From: Stereocaulon alpinum | Taxonomy: Eukaryota; Ascomycota; Lecanoromycetes; Lecanorales; Stereocaulaceae | Direction: 5' to 3' | Assembly: GCA_018257865.1 (NCBI GenBank) | Contig: JAEUBA010000082.1 | Coordinates: forward strand, 1 to 64,000 | DNA length: 64,000 bases | In this document: piece by piece, positions 23,619 to 35,982 of the stretch | Layout: every line of letters begins with the position of its first letter | Position numbering within the stretch: position 1 is the first letter of the stretch | The notes under the pieces: model-generated | The model's input: only the letters and a program-made list of their open reading frames with translations | Databases searched by the model: none | What the model was told of the DNA's origin: nothing | Position numbers and translations under genes: made by a program

Positions 23619-26247
23619 TTATCGCTTTTTCTTAGCAAGTCTCTTTTCAGCCCTTACATCCTTTTTCAGTCTCGCATCAACGATCTTGTATTTCCCCTTC
23701 ACACCTCTTGGCCGTCCGGATATGCCCCTGTTCCCGTCTTTCGCAACAACGAGTTTAACTTGCTGCTTTGGCTTTTTCTTCGCGGCCCTGCTCATCAGCT
23801 TTGCTATGTTCTGAGCCTTGTCTTTCTCAGATATACCCTCGTCGTCCGCCACCAGTGCGGACTTTTTCCGGAGCTTCTCCAACCTTTGCGCGGCTTTGAA
23901 CTTCTTGCGATCTTTCGCTTCTCGAACTTTTTTGATCGGCCGAGCATTGAGAGTTCGAAGCTTCTCCTTGATCGCTGCGGCACCTGCTGCGCTAATTGGC
24001 CGATGCGGCTTACTATGCTTCCCCTCATCGTCCAAAAACCATTCTGGAAGACCATCTGTGTCTCGGAAGGTATATTTATTGAACCCTTCATCCATAAGGT
24101 CATGTGTAGATTTTTCTCCGGAGGCGACTTGCTGAGCCAATGTCATGGCTTCTGCTGTTATGATGTCAATGTCCAGACGTCCGTCTTTCCGTGGCTCGCC
24201 CTGTGCATCCCACTCGTTGGCCCCTGACCTCACCACTTCGAAACTGCTCTCAAGGTCATCATCTTCCTCAACTTCGCTCTCTCCAACTCCCTTCGAAATT
24301 TCTGACTCCGCCTCTATCTCCGGAGGGAGAGATACTCCGGACAAGTTCTTTACTTTCTCGGTAGCCGCTGGCTTCGCATCTGCTGCAGCATAGCTGTCAT
24401 TTGACTTGTTGTTCTCTAGATGGACAGCATGATCGTTCTCTTCCTCTATGCCAAGGTCATCAATGTCTTTGAAGATGTCTTGGTCGAAAAACAGCGCAGC
24501 TCGCCGAGTTAGACCAACGTGGGTCTCGGCGTCTTTGCTTTGGGGATACAGAAATGGTTGCGCAGCATGACCTCCATCTCCCTCTTCCGAAGACTCGTCA
24601 CTGCTCTGATCTTGCTCAAACTCCTCATCGCTGGCTTTTCCGTGGTCCAAGAATCCTTCCCAGTCTCCATCACCGTGCTCTTTGCGGGCTCTCTTGGCCC
24701 GAAACTTCGCGTCTGTTTCTGACTTCCGTTGTTGGTATTGCGAATATAAAGCGTCTAATTCTTCATCTAACATGTCCTGCTCTTCATCGCTCTCTCCAGG
24801 ATCGTCTTCATCAGGAGCTTCCTTGGTCGGGATCACTAACCCCATCTTGCCTTTTGAAACCTTCTCAATAGCTCCCGCTCTGTCCACAGCAGCGAGCGCA
24901 AACATCGAGTCTTCTCCATTCGGACCTTTCTGCTCCAGACCTATTTCCATAGGAGTTGTCATATGCATTTGCATACGTACGATCTCCTTTTGTTTCCTCT
25001 CATTTTCTCTCCGCCTTTCCCTCTTCTTTCGTGAGCTTTCATTGTCATTGAGCCTTTGTAGATCCTCCTGTATCTGAAGTTCCTCGTCCATAGGTGTCAC
25101 TTCGGCGACCTCCTCACCTGCACCGTCTTCATCCGACTTCTTCTTGGAGGCAAACCCAAATATCTCACGAGCCTTCAGCCGCCATCTCAACAACATGCGA
25201 AAATCCTTCCGTCCCAAGACTTTCAGATCTTTACAGCATTGCCTGATCTCATCTGTTGTCTCCGGAAGCTTGTCCAGCGCAGCAAGAGCGATATCTCCAT
25301 TCTTTTGCTGGTCAAATGATAGCTTGTTGAGGCTCCCAAGCATTGCAATAGGATCGGTTGTTTGAATGAACTCGCTGGCTGGCGCCTCCTTAAACTGTAT
25401 GTAGTCTCCCTCCTCGTAACCCTCTCGTTTCCGCTTCTTCTTCTCCGGGTTGAACACCTTGGCTTCATTGTTTGGCGTTGGATCCGAGAGTTCAGCAAAC
25501 ACAGACCGAGGGTCAAGGAATTTCGGATCAATTCGCTTAGGTGCTTTGAAGCCTCGACACACAACGAAGATTTCTGCAGAGACATTCCTCGAAGATGGGG
25601 GCTTCGTTGCTTCGACCTTGGTGAACAGTTGATTGAAGACCCAGAGTAGAGCGTTGTAGTCCTTAGATCGGAAGATTTTCGTGACAAATGTTCCCCCCTC
25701 GATCAAAAATTCGGTGGCGAGTTTGAGAGCCTGGAGAACTAGTTCCGCCTGCGAGAAAGCATCTTGAACCCACGCTGTACCCACATTGGGAGCCCCATCA
25801 TGAAGAACTGTATCAGCCTTCCAAGTCTTGAAGTGCTGTCTGATCGTGGCTCTGCACTTGTCCGTGGTGATGTCGCTCTGAAAAGTTATCGTTCTTGGTA
25901 TAGGTTTGATAGGTGACAAATCCACTCCAACGATCACGCTGCTGGCTGGCATATTCTCTGCTGCGACCTGGCACCAGGATCCTGGAGCGGCGCAAAGATC
26001 CAGCAGGACCTTGCTCTTCTCGAGGAAGCCATATTTCCGATTCAGCTGGATTAACTTGAATGCTGCTCTGGCCCTGTATCCTTTCTCTTTTGCGAGCTTG
26101 TACCACTTGTCAAGGCGGCCTAGAATAGTCAGTGGATTCAGCCTTGCTGGGTACTACGAGAGTGGCTGACCTTTGCCGTGCTGTGACAGGTTAGCAAACG
26201 TGGAAAGACAGGTGCAATGCACATCTTACCTTTTTCTGGATACCCAT
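23619..26247 (-). CDS. spb1: SPB1, 27S pre-rRNA 2'-O-methyltransferase
   Basis: Exons are 26230-26247 (18 nt), 26171-26180 (10 nt) and 23619-26119, giving 842 aa (yeast Spb1 has 841). The start M-G-I-Q-K-K-H-G-K-G-R-L-D-K is the family N-terminus and is recovered only by splicing the two tiny exons. The FtsJ/RrmJ domain shows the SAM-binding loop D-L-C-A-A-P-G-S-W at residues 50-58. Long acidic and coiled-coil segments follow, then a basic Spb1 C-terminal region ending in K-K-K-R. Spb1 methylates the 25S rRNA A-loop guanosine (yeast Gm2922) and is needed for 60S assembly in the nucleolus. It diverges from the hydrolase gene across 324 bp. Nothing looks broken. Confidence 0.96.
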
Positions 26248-26571
26248 GGTATTCTTTACTTAGCTTAAACATACGCTGAAGAATGGAATTGCCTGAGAAG
26301 TGGGGAGGGCTGTATCATCACCTCAAACACATCAAGCCTGCCAACCCAAAATTTTGGTGAAGATCGACACGCTAAAGTAGGTGCCGGAGCGGGAACGGGT
26401 AGCATAGGGCTAAGTTTGGAGCCGCATTCCATGGCATTCAATGCAGCCTCATCGTCATTTCCATGCCGACTTCGAGATACTTAGCCCAAGCTACTCGTTA
26501 CAATGAAAACTCTCGGATAGCTGATCACTAAAAATTGGTAATATACTAGAATCCGAGCATTTGCACACTTC
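26248..26571. promoter_or_regulatory. Divergent intergenic promoter region, SPB1 and hydrolase gene
   Basis: These 324 bp separate two divergent starts, so they should hold both promoters. I do not see a convincing TATA box or a known ribosome-biogenesis motif. Confidence 0.4.
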
Positions 26572-29297
26572 ATGTCCCCACGAAAGAAGTCGAAGCCCAA
26601 CCCGAAGGCAGAGGCAAACACAGAGACGAAAGTACAGTCGGTGTCTGTACCACAGGCTCAAGAGCTAGAGCCAGAGCTCCAGGAAACAACTTACTCCTCA
26701 CTTCCACAAGGTGCAGAACCTGGAGAATCAGAGGCCACAGGCTCTGGGACGCCTAGAAATGAGGGGACGAGCACTGTAAGCGCATAGGACCTTCATCACG
26801 TGTCTTGAAGATACTTACTTTGACCAGCCGCAGTCAAGCAAATCCTGGCTAGGTGGTACCTGGCCCCGCGGAAACAAAGCGAACCCTGTAACCCAAGTAG
26901 CAAGAGAAAGCATATCTGCAGCTGGAGGAACCGCGTCCGAAGCTGTGGCATTGGCAAGGGCCCGTCCATCTCCGCTTCCTACGACCCCACTCAGGAACCC
27001 TGCAGTCTACCTATCACGTGGTATGGGAAGCTCTAGTAGGTCCTTACCTTTGGCTGCTACGACAACGAAGCTTAACATTACATCGAACGACAAGAGCCCC
27101 GCGAATGGCGCTGCAAAGGAAGAACAAGCGCTCGGGAATAACGGTCAGCCACAGCCTGAGCCGAAGCCTCAGAGCGAGAGGAAGCCAGGTTTCGGAGCAG
27201 AGAAATCAGACGATGCACCTGGTCAGAAAGAACCATCTGTAAAAGACAGCGCGGATTCGGATTCGCAAATCCAATCTGCAATTGCAATAAAATCTACCAA
27301 TGAGCCTACCAGCTGGCTAAATTGGTTCTCGAGAGCCGAGATTGCAAAACCTGACAGAAACACTGGAGTAAAAGCAGGCAGCAGTGATGAAACGGTGGGC
27401 GCCACAGCCAAAAATCGTCCACAAAGTACGATTGTGGAAGCTCCTCAAGAGTCGCCTTCTTCGCCAATGCAGCGACGTAACTCGGAACCAAATCCTGTAT
27501 CTCCGAAAGCTCAGGAGGAGCCTCCGACTCGATCATGGCTTAGCTTATGGGGGAACGCGACTACACACCCAATGACCACATCTTCTGCGAGGGCCACCGG
27601 CGTAGCCACTCAAACATCGGATGAACCAGCCGAACCGCAACTTGAGAGCCAAAACGTCGATGGGCCCAAACCAGACCCTGTGTCTACACCACGACCTCCA
27701 CTCGAACCAGCGGATGATGTAAAATCGTACGGCTGGGCATTCTGGTCGAGAGACCAAGCGAGGGGCGACAAGGGAATGAAGCCTTCTGAGAGCAATGTGG
27801 GAGAGCTGGCTCAAGTGGGGGCTCCCTCGCAATCGAAGCCAGAAAATGCGGTCGTAGACGAAGCCAGGGGTGTTCCAAACAAGGTTGGAAAGCGGCAGAG
27901 GCCACAATCTTTAGATGCACCTGAAGATCCAAAGAAGTCTCGTGGTGCCAGTGTTGATATTAAGAAGGCTACCGCATCTGATGGCGCTGCTGTAGCTGTC
28001 AACGCGAAGCCTACGGTTGATGCTGATTCGAAAGCGAAACGAATGCCAGAGAATCTACTACTTCCTGCATTCAAACGTACATACCAAATTGCAGGAAGAC
28101 CGGGCTTCATACAGCAACTAAGTCGAATGTTGCAACTCGCTTCGCAATCAGATCCGAAACATGTTGATATTGTACGAAACCCACCGCAAATCAAGAGGGC
28201 TCTAGCTATTGTAGGCATGGCCGAGACCATCGTATTCGAGGCCTGTCGCTGACTGGTTCGTTTAGGGTGTTCATGGCTACTTTCCGGCCCCACTGATACG
28301 CTCTGTCCTGGGCCAACCAACAGGAACCTCTATCCGCTTTGCCAACAGTGCTGCAAGTGCTATACAGAAGTGGACCCAAAGCCAAGGATATTCATGCGAA
28401 GTAGAAAAGGTAGCGCTAGAAGGAGAAGGTAGAATTTCAGAACGCGTTGACCTGCTTTGGAAACTGATCCTCAACTGGATGAACAAGATACAAAAGGCCG
28501 ACTTTGTCATGATTGCATGCCATAGCCAAGGTGTTCCGGTTGCTATGATGCTGGTAGCGAAGCTCATTGCACTTGGCTGCCTCCATTCCGCGAAGATAGG
28601 CGTCTGTGCAATGGCTGGAGTCAATCTTGGGCCTTTTGCAGACTACAAATCCCGGTGGATAAGTGGTTCAGCTGGAGAACTCTTTGACTTTGCGCGGTCT
28701 GACAGCCAGGTGTCCAAGGATTACGAAGCCGCGCTGGACGTCGCTCTGAGATTTGGAGTAAAGATGGTCTATGTCGGCAGCATAGACGATCAACTCGTCT
28801 CTCTTGAGTCATCTACGTTTGGAACTGTCAGCCACCCACACATTTACAGAGCCGTCTTCGTAGATGGTAGGGTCCATGCCCCTGATTTCCTAACACATCT
28901 AGTGGGCTTCGCACTAAAACTCCGCAACCTTGGCATTTCGGATCACGGTCTCATTCGAGAATTGAGCACACCACTTGCCGGCAGCCTGTATAGTGGGGAA
29001 GGCCATTCAAGGATCTATGATGATGAAGCCGTTTACTATCTGGCAGTGGAGCATGCCCTCGAAACTACCTCGATTGGCAACATGAACGCGCACTTCCAGC
29101 GAGATAGCCTAATCACGGCACAGAATCCTTACATTCTACCGTTCGCCATGCGTGGCTTGCTGGAGGAGGACTATGTGCGAACGGAGCTGTATGGCGAGAT
29201 AACAGAATTGATCAAGCAGTTCGATGATTGGAAGCCTTCCAGTAAGGTTCTCAAAGATGTGAAGTTCCGGTTAGAGGGTGTGAGGTCGAAGTTGTAG
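26572..29297 (+). CDS. YML020W-like alpha/beta-hydrolase-fold protein
   Basis: Exons are 26572-26775, 26834-28210 and 28266-29297 (introns 58 and 55 bp), giving 870 aa. The first ~490 residues are low-complexity and rich in Ser, Pro, Lys and Glu, with three W-L-N-W-F or W-x-S/F-W type motifs embedded in them. The C-terminal ~380 residues form a hydrolase-like domain with a nucleophile-elbow candidate, A-C-H-S-Q-G, with Ser at residue 614. A G-V-H-G-Y-F-P segment precedes it, as in yeast YML020W and its fungal relatives. No reaction has been established for that family as far as I know. Start at the first ATG of the open frame. It converges on YPT7. Confidence 0.8.
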
Positions 29298-29729
29298 AGC
29301 CTCGAATTCCGTTGAGACATGTTAGCCTTGATTTACGTATGCATAGCGTTGGAACCATTAAGCATGGCAGGGACATTCACGGCCGTCCGAGGTAGTCATG
29401 TATGGTACGATGTTGGCGGACCAGGGCTTAGGAGACAGAATTTATTGTAATTCCTTGATGATTTTCGAAGCAAATCAGTACTTTACTGGACGATGGAAAC
29501 TCCGAACATTGGCAATTTATGTACACGCTCAGCTCGAAAGCCGCACGACGCTAAAGACCGAACCTGATCTGCCATGAAGACCACTACTTTGAAGCATGCA
29601 TGGATAACATTTCGTCTCTTCGGGGACATACTAGGCCCATCTGCCAACGCCGATGCTCCGTGACGATGAATGCGTAATGCGTGTACTGCAAAGCTCAACC
29701 TGATGACATGATAAAGAATGTGAATTTTC
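29298..29729. other. Convergent intergenic spacer
   Basis: This lies between the stops of the hydrolase gene and YPT7 and should hold both 3' untranslated regions. I see no gene or repeat in it. Confidence 0.5.
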
Positions 29730-30648
29730 TTAGCACGCGCATCCATCGCTCTCCCTATCCAAGTGAATGTCGATAGGATCCGAGAAGTCGCCGCTGAATT
29801 CCTCCGACTCTTCTTGTGCTAATGCATTTCTGGCGATTACTGTAACAAAACGTCAATACAAAAATTTCAGTGGGAAAGAGAGATACAGGACGGTGCCTAC
29901 CCTCGAAGGCCTGCTCAACATTCACAGCTTCCTTTGCGCTTGTCTCAAAATATGGAATCCCACCCTTCGACTGGCAAAAGGTCGTAGCGCGCTTGGAAGA
30001 AACCATGCGCTTGTTCTCCTCCACATCAATCTTGTTGCCCAGGACGACCTGGAAACCCATCAGCACCGCCTCCATTCGGTCCTCGAATGCCGACTCACGA
30101 AAGGAAAGTTCTCGGGGTCTCGCGGGCTAGCTTGTATCAGGAACTCGTCCCTCCAGCTGTCCAGGGTATCAAAGCTCTTCGAGTTATTGACATCATATAC
30201 TAGAACACAGCAATCGGCTCCGCGGTAAAAGGCGACCCCTAAGGATTGGAAGCGTTCTTGGCCTGCAGTGTCCCAGAGCTATATGTTATTCAGCCTATTG
30301 CTCCAAGCTTGAGTGAGTCAGGCCCATACCTGCATCGTAACCAATCGATCATCCACCAAGACTTCTTTTGTTAAGAAGTCTGCCCCAATTGTGGCTTTGT
30401 AGCTCGCGCTGAACTTCTTGTTGACCTGGGTTCAAGGTGATGGTAAGTAGTTGCTTTGAGCCCAGACATGAACTTGCCTTCCTTGCAACATACATATTGA
30501 TTCATCAAGCTTGTTTTTCCAACTCCACTATCACCGAGAATGATCACCTGTTCCATGATTAACGCATTAGTGCGGAGAGCCGTCACCACTGTTTACTGGA
30601 AACGGCATGCGAATATACCTTCAACAGGACCTTCTTCCTCGACGCCAT
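29730..30648 (-). CDS. ypt7: Rab7-type GTPase YPT7
   Basis: Six exons: 30619-30648, 30494-30547, 30330-30425, 30099-30278, 29901-30048 and 29730-29839. They join to 205 aa (yeast Ypt7 has 208). Motifs are intact: P-loop G15-D-S-G-V-G-K-T22, switch I with T-I-G-A-D-F, W62-D-T-A-G-Q-E68, N125-K-I-D128, E-T-S-A-K, and a C-terminal C-A-C for double geranylgeranylation. Ypt7/Rab7 drives vacuole fusion and the last step of autophagy with the HOPS complex. The gene is fragmented into short exons, so no single frame reveals it. It shares a 505 bp divergent region with ATG16, another autophagy gene. Confidence 0.96.
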
Positions 30649-31153
30649 GTTGCCTGAACCCTGACACTTGCAAAAAAGGCAGATCTAATTCAAAAACAGT
30701 GCCTGTAGTAATCGGTCCTTCCTGCTACGAGACGCTGTGAATGACGGTGTGAAGTCTTTCGGCGGTGGCCTTTGAGCAGGCTTCCTTTCTGGGTTTCCAG
30801 GTGATGGTTATGGGGTAAAACTGTAAAGGAGATACCGGAGCGAATCCTCTCTTGGTTCTGACGGGCAGAGACAGCTGTTAAGCGCGTGCCTGAAGTAGTG
30901 AGACAGTCGAAAGTTGTGTTTCCACGGTCTCGGAGGGTCACAGCCACCTCCGGGAGCTATAATAGCCGATCGCGGGCCAGCCTTATTGACATCACCTGCA
31001 TGAACTTAAGAGGCCTCCAGGCTTCTCTGTTCCCCTGCATCAACACCCCAGATTGACATATTCAAGCTTACAGATGCAGGCTCCATGAATTGCGCTCGCT
31101 AGCATATTAATTTTAAGCTTTCTGCTGTGATGTAGCTCTATCAACACCCAACC
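30649..31153. promoter_or_regulatory. Divergent region between YPT7 and ATG16
   Basis: These 505 bp lie between two divergent genes that both act in autophagy or vacuole fusion and should contain both promoters. I identify no specific operator. Confidence 0.4.
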
Positions 31154-31867
31154 ATGCCCTCCTGGCGAGACGAGTATCTAAGTGCCCTGCATGAGAGGGA
31201 TCAGAAGGAGAAGGCTAATCAGGCTTTTTACGATCAATGTCGCTTTACCGATCAAGTACCCATCAGATTAGACTGATTGGTATTCCAGATACCCGACTAG
31301 CAGATCGAACAGCTAGGCTACAAAGCGCCTCTGCAGCAGCAGCAGCCGTCAAAGAAGAGCCCACATCATCCCCAAATCTAAAAGATCGCAAAGCTAGCCG
31401 GGAGGCAGCATTTCCGCGGAGTCCAACGCCTGATGCAATGGCCAAGGTCAGGCAGGACCTTAGCGAAGCTCAGCGTAGCAGAGGTTTGATGGAGACAAAG
31501 CTTCAAAGCGTTACCGAAGAGTTGAACAAGCTCAAGATGAAGTCGTCGTTCGATAGCAAGCGTATCAAGGAGCTTACAAAGGAGAAGGCGACCTTGGCTA
31601 CGGGACTGAGAGATAGGGACGAGGAGCTGAGAGGGAAGACGAAGCTGCTTGAGGTGAGCGTTTCCCGGCTTTGTTGGGCTGTCATCTGATCTAATGTGGT
31701 GATAACAGGACGTACATGATGAGACAATATCCCTGACGCTGCAGCTCAACATGTCAGAAGAGCAGTCTTCGAAGTTGGGGCGTGAAAACAAAGAGCTGGT
31801 GGATCGGTGGATGGCACGTATGGGTCGAGAAGCTGATGCTATGAACGACAATTCTAAGTTCTCTTGA
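31154..31867 (+). CDS. atg16: ATG16, coiled-coil autophagy protein
   Basis: Exons are 31154-31238, 31289-31653 and 31709-31867 (introns 50 and 55 bp), giving 202 aa, the usual length of fungal Atg16. The N-terminus M-P-S-W-R-D-E-Y-L is the Atg5-binding region, and L-A-D-R-T-A-R-L-Q follows. Residues about 75-180 form a long heptad-patterned coiled coil through which Atg16 dimerises. Atg16 holds the Atg12-Atg5 conjugate and directs Atg8 lipidation on the phagophore. It lacks the WD40 domain of animal ATG16L1, as is normal for fungi. The stop is 188 bp from the stop of DOT1. Confidence 0.93.
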
Positions 31868-32054
31868 TTCCTTGCGTGCAATGTTGAAACCCTTGCGAAG
31901 CCCTTCAAAGGCCGACGCCCGACATCCAATCTCTTTGGCCCCCGGTATCTATCGACTGCTCAACTCCATCGCTATCTTAAAACGCTATGCCAATATGCAA
32001 AAATACATAAGTCCTCCCAATGGCCCATCATTCAATGAAGTATCCCATCTATGC

Positions 32055-33600
32055 TCATCGACTCTTCTCATAGAAGGCCTTGACCATAGAGCTATCCTTC
32101 GTTGAAACGAAGTAGGTGCCTGGAGCATCGGTCCAGCTTACGCACGCTGAATAATACGTCTTCTCGACAACGCTGAGTTGATTGTAAGCCGCATGGACAT
32201 TACTCTCTGAAATTTTGTTTCCATGTGGAACGAATGATTTGAGAGACACGACTTTGGCTCCTTCCTTGAGATCCAAGAAAAGATTGGTCAGATCTTCGTT
32301 GAGTGCTGGTGTAAATGCCTGATTGTTGACAAGGACGACGTCCGCTTTTTGAAGAACTTTGAGTATTGCGGGGTTCTTCAGAAAGTCGCCCCTTTCAAGA
32401 TGTATGCCGCCAACAGATAGTCCCCACAACCGACAGCGGGCGTTGAATTCTCTCTCTTGAAGCTCAGCGAGGTCACAAGCGTTGTTCATCTTCTCGCAGC
32501 CCCAGCTCTCGCAGCCAATCTCCAGGGCGGCCTGAAGCACACAGTTGCCAACACCAGATCCCAAGTCAACAAAGATCTGATCAGATCTCAGTCTGGTGTC
32601 CTTCTTCAAAATGATGGAAACAAATTTGGGTAGCAGCTCGCCATATACATCGTCTGTTCCGTTTTGATACTGTCGCAGCATATGTACTCGTGGTGAGACG
32701 GTTCGTGAATACGTTTGCGTCAGTATTCGCTCAAGAAGCTTGAGATCAACGCCCTTCCACTCGTCAATAGCCTTGGCTATGGTTCCCTCCTTTCTGAAAT
32801 CGACAATGGTATCATTCCACTCCTGAACAAAGTCCGTGTACTCATGACCTGCACGCCTCTCTACGGCTCGCTTAAGGCGCCGTATTAGTCCAGTGCTATC
32901 GTTCTGCATCGCGGCCGCATCGGCGCGGGGTAAGTAATTGCTGATGATGGTTTCCATGACTTCCCTAATATCTTCTAGCGATTTGAAATCGTCGTTCTTG
33001 ATTGGCACGACAAGTTCATATCTGCGAGCATTAGCGACCATCCCAACGGATTTTCAGAGTGAAGCCTTACTTTTCTCGCTGCGAAGCAGACGGGTATTGC
33101 AAGTGGATCTCGATCGCCTGAGGATCATCTGGGAAGGCAGCTCGGTACGCGGTATGCTTGCTAAGAGTTGCGATGTCTGCTGCATGGACCATTGGAAAAT
33201 GCCCACCAACTTCTTCTGAGAAGGCTTTTCCGCTTCGGATTTGACGGGTTGGATCGGCTTCCGGGTCGCTACTTCTTCTAAGCCGCTTGCTGGAGATGTT
33301 CAGGTCGTGGTCAGAAACGTCAACATCATCGCTATCAGAGTCAAAGCGCTGTGGTGTTGAAGCTGCACGTTTTCGTGGATTCTGTATTCGCGGTTTGGGA
33401 GAGGGCGTATCCTTGGTCGCATCCTGCTTTGAGGCTTGCTTTTTATGCAAAAGTCGGTTGTTCAGACGCTGAGCGAAAGGTATCGGTGATTGTGTGTTCC
33501 GAGGATCAGTAGTAGTCCTTATGACTTCCTGCTGGATGTGGGAATTCTTGGCCTGGGCAGCCTTGAAGCCAGGCTTCTGAATGCTTTGGAAGAAACCCAT
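32055..33600 (-). CDS. dot1: DOT1, histone H3 lysine-79 methyltransferase
   Basis: Exons are 33071-33600 and 32055-33021 (49 bp intron), giving 498 aa (yeast Dot1 582). The N-terminal ~150 residues are basic and low-complexity, a likely nucleosome or DNA-binding tail. The catalytic core has SAM motif I D-L-G-S-G-V-G-N at about residues 329-336. V-L-V-N-N-Q-A-F follows at about 406-413, where N-N-x-A-F is the family pattern. The D1-loop region Y-G-E-L-L-P is also present. Dot1 is the only non-SET lysine methyltransferase of histones; it marks active chromatin and keeps silencing factors off it. Sequence and length look intact. Confidence 0.95.
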
Positions 33601-34147
33601 AGTACATAGACTTATTAGGCCATGAATATTAAAGAGTGTAGCGCACGCAGCGAGTTCAATGAGAGCAGAATGAAGTGTATAAGACGTTTAACGACAGACA
33701 ATATTGATTGAACAGGGTCACACGAGTCGCGGTGACGGAATAAGCAACGGACCACCGGGTGAATATCGGCACGGCACCTCTCAACCTCCGACTTCCTCGT
33801 CAGCGTCTTGCAATTTATTGTCTAGAGTCAGACCGTTTCAATAGCAACAATCCTGTAGGATCTCCGAGAACAACAGTATCGGCAGCCAGGCGCATCCATA
33901 CGTGTCATAAAGGACAAGATTTCTAAAGGATATTCGGCATAGGGACATCCCCTACAGATTGACCATGGATCGGTGCCGCGCGTGACAACTGTCGTACATT
34001 ATCAGGATCCACAAGACCGTATGGGCTATCGCTCCCTCACATGGTAGATGATAAGGCAAATATCTGTGGCGAAGAGGTGCGAGTGTTGAGAGTTCAGATG
34101 CACCTCTATATAAGACATCATCAAGGCCCGGAAAGCCCGTAGCAGCT
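33601..34147. promoter_or_regulatory. Divergent region between DOT1 and the transporter gene
   Basis: These 547 bp carry no convincing gene. By position they hold both promoters. Confidence 0.35.
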
Positions 34148-35799
34148 ATGAGTGGACCTACGCATACAGTACCAGCAGAAGACTTCGTCTTGCCTGTACC
34201 GAATATGCATGCTGAAGAGACAGAAAATCCGGGAAAGTCCACGGACTCATTATCTTCGCAAAGGCCTGCTGAAAGGAAAAATCATCCGAGCCGAAGATTA
34301 TTTGGAGGTGTATGGCGCCATACCATTGGTATTATGTTTCTGCTGGCCACAGTTATTATGTGGACCGTTTCAAACTTCCTAGCAAGTGTGAGCTTTACAC
34401 ATTTCCCACACAGAAGAGCTGTGCTGATACGCCTTGACTCAGACGATATTCGCAGACGACGAGTACTCCAAGCCATACTTCGTTACTTACGTCAACTCCT
34501 CATTCTTCTCTATACTGCTCTTACCAGTTGTTGCAAAAAGCTTATGGGCCAGTCGCGGGTCCATTCGAGGAGCTATTCGCCAGCAGAATCAGTCGACCAA
34601 TTATGCGCCAATTATTGAAGATGAGAATCAAGCGTTTCTTAAGCCTGATGAGGAGGATGGCGATACCCACCTGGCAGGTCGGTCACCACGTCATCGGCTC
34701 CAGATTGAAGAACCAATGACAAACTCTGCAACAGCAGAAGGGCATGCCGAGGGGCGCTTAAGTGTCCGCGAGACCGCCTGGTTGAGCTTCGAATTTTGTA
34801 TACTTTGGGTATGCCCTGAGTCCAGATGGTGACGTGGACATGAATTATACTGACCTCTGATAGTTTCTTGTACGTTTCATTGTAATAAAGACTTCGAATT
34901 GCTCTAACAATCGTGCCAGGCCAATTACTTCGTAGCGGCATGCCTCGAATTCACCACTGTAGCAAGCGCCACGATATTGTCCTCAACAAGTAGTAAGAGC
35001 TCTTTGGCCTCGTCACCAACTCTTCTATACGCTCACACTTCTAGGTGTCTGGACTTTGCTATTCGGAGCCCTACTTAGGGTAGAGAAGTTCTCTATCCGG
35101 AAGCTTGTCGGCGTACTTGCCTCTTTGGCTGGCATTGTCCTTATATCAAGCATTGATGTATCCGGGGACCAAGACAAGAATCGAGGTTCTTTTCCACACA
35201 AGTCCCATAAGCAGATCGCTATCGGTGACGTCCTCGCTTTTGCCAGCGCTGTCATGTACGGCATCTATACTACGCTCATGAAAAAAAGGATTGGAGATGA
35301 GTCAAGAGCTGATATGATGATGTTCTTCGGATTTGTCGGACTTTTCAACCTTGTCACCCTCTTGCCTGGCTTCTTTGTCCTCCACCTAACAGGCGTCGAA
35401 ACGTTCGAGTTGCCGCCTACGAAGCGGATCTTGGCTATAGTATTGGTAAGGCTCCATTCTCATAGTGCGAGATCTTCCACTGAAGATATAATATAGATCA
35501 ACTCAGCTACCTCGCTAGTCTCAGATATGTGCTGGGCGTACTCAATGCTCCTAACGTCGCCACTGGTTACCACAGTCGGACTTAGTCTGACGATCCCGTT
35601 GTCTCTAATCGGCCAAATGATTGAGTATTCGCAGACAAAAGGTGTGTTATATTGGCTTGGTGCATGCATAGTGTTATTGGCGTTCGTATTCATCAATTAT
35701 GAAAGCAGAAATGAAGAAGGCGACGAAGACTCGACATCCTTCTTCCAAAGGATACGGGATCGGATCTGGCCATGGCGGTATCAATGTGGAGGTAGCTGA
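34148..35799 (+). CDS. SLC35F-like membrane transporter (DMT superfamily)
   Basis: Six exons: 34148-34387, 34443-34808, 34864-34869, 34920-34992, 35045-35445 and 35497-35799. They join to 462 aa. The third exon is only 6 nt (Phe-Leu) and restores the conserved W-F-L-A-N-Y-F stretch. About ten hydrophobic helices are visible, starting at T-I-G-I-M-F-L-L-A-T, with a ~110-residue hydrophilic loop between the second and third. The protein resembles vacuolar yeast YML018C/Thi74 and human SLC35F5. The substrate is unknown, and the family name should not be read as proof of nucleotide-sugar transport. The gene converges on PUS4, 183 bp away. Confidence 0.88.
34864..34869 (+). other. 6-nt microexon (TTTCTT) of the SLC35F-like gene
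   Basis: Two introns of normal size, 34809-34863 (55 bp, GTATGC...ATAG) and 34870-34919 (50 bp, GTACGT...CCAG), flank this 6-base exon. Skipping it would need a 111 bp intron, keep the frame and delete only Phe-Leu from W-F-L-A-N-Y-F, a conserved helix. Confidence 0.7.
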
Positions 35800-35982
35800 A
35801 ACAATGCTGGGAATCATTGCAACATGCATCACGAGGGCGTTCTAGGTGGGCATTTGGGACTCTCTCGGGACTGGTGTGTCACGCTAGTTGCCTAAGTGGC
35901 AAGCATTGCATAGGCACTCAACGAAAGCCAGTCATCCTTCGATACTTGCGGTTCAATCCCTGCAACTGTCCAGCGAGCCTTG

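Noticed and set aside
23607..25649. Several plus-strand frames opposite SPB1
   Set aside because: They are shadows of the SPB1 coding strand without motifs of their own.
35880..35975. tRNA-like stretch with GCGGTTCAATCCCTGC
   Set aside because: The T-arm does not pair over five bases, the D-arm is not formed and there is no matching acceptor stem.
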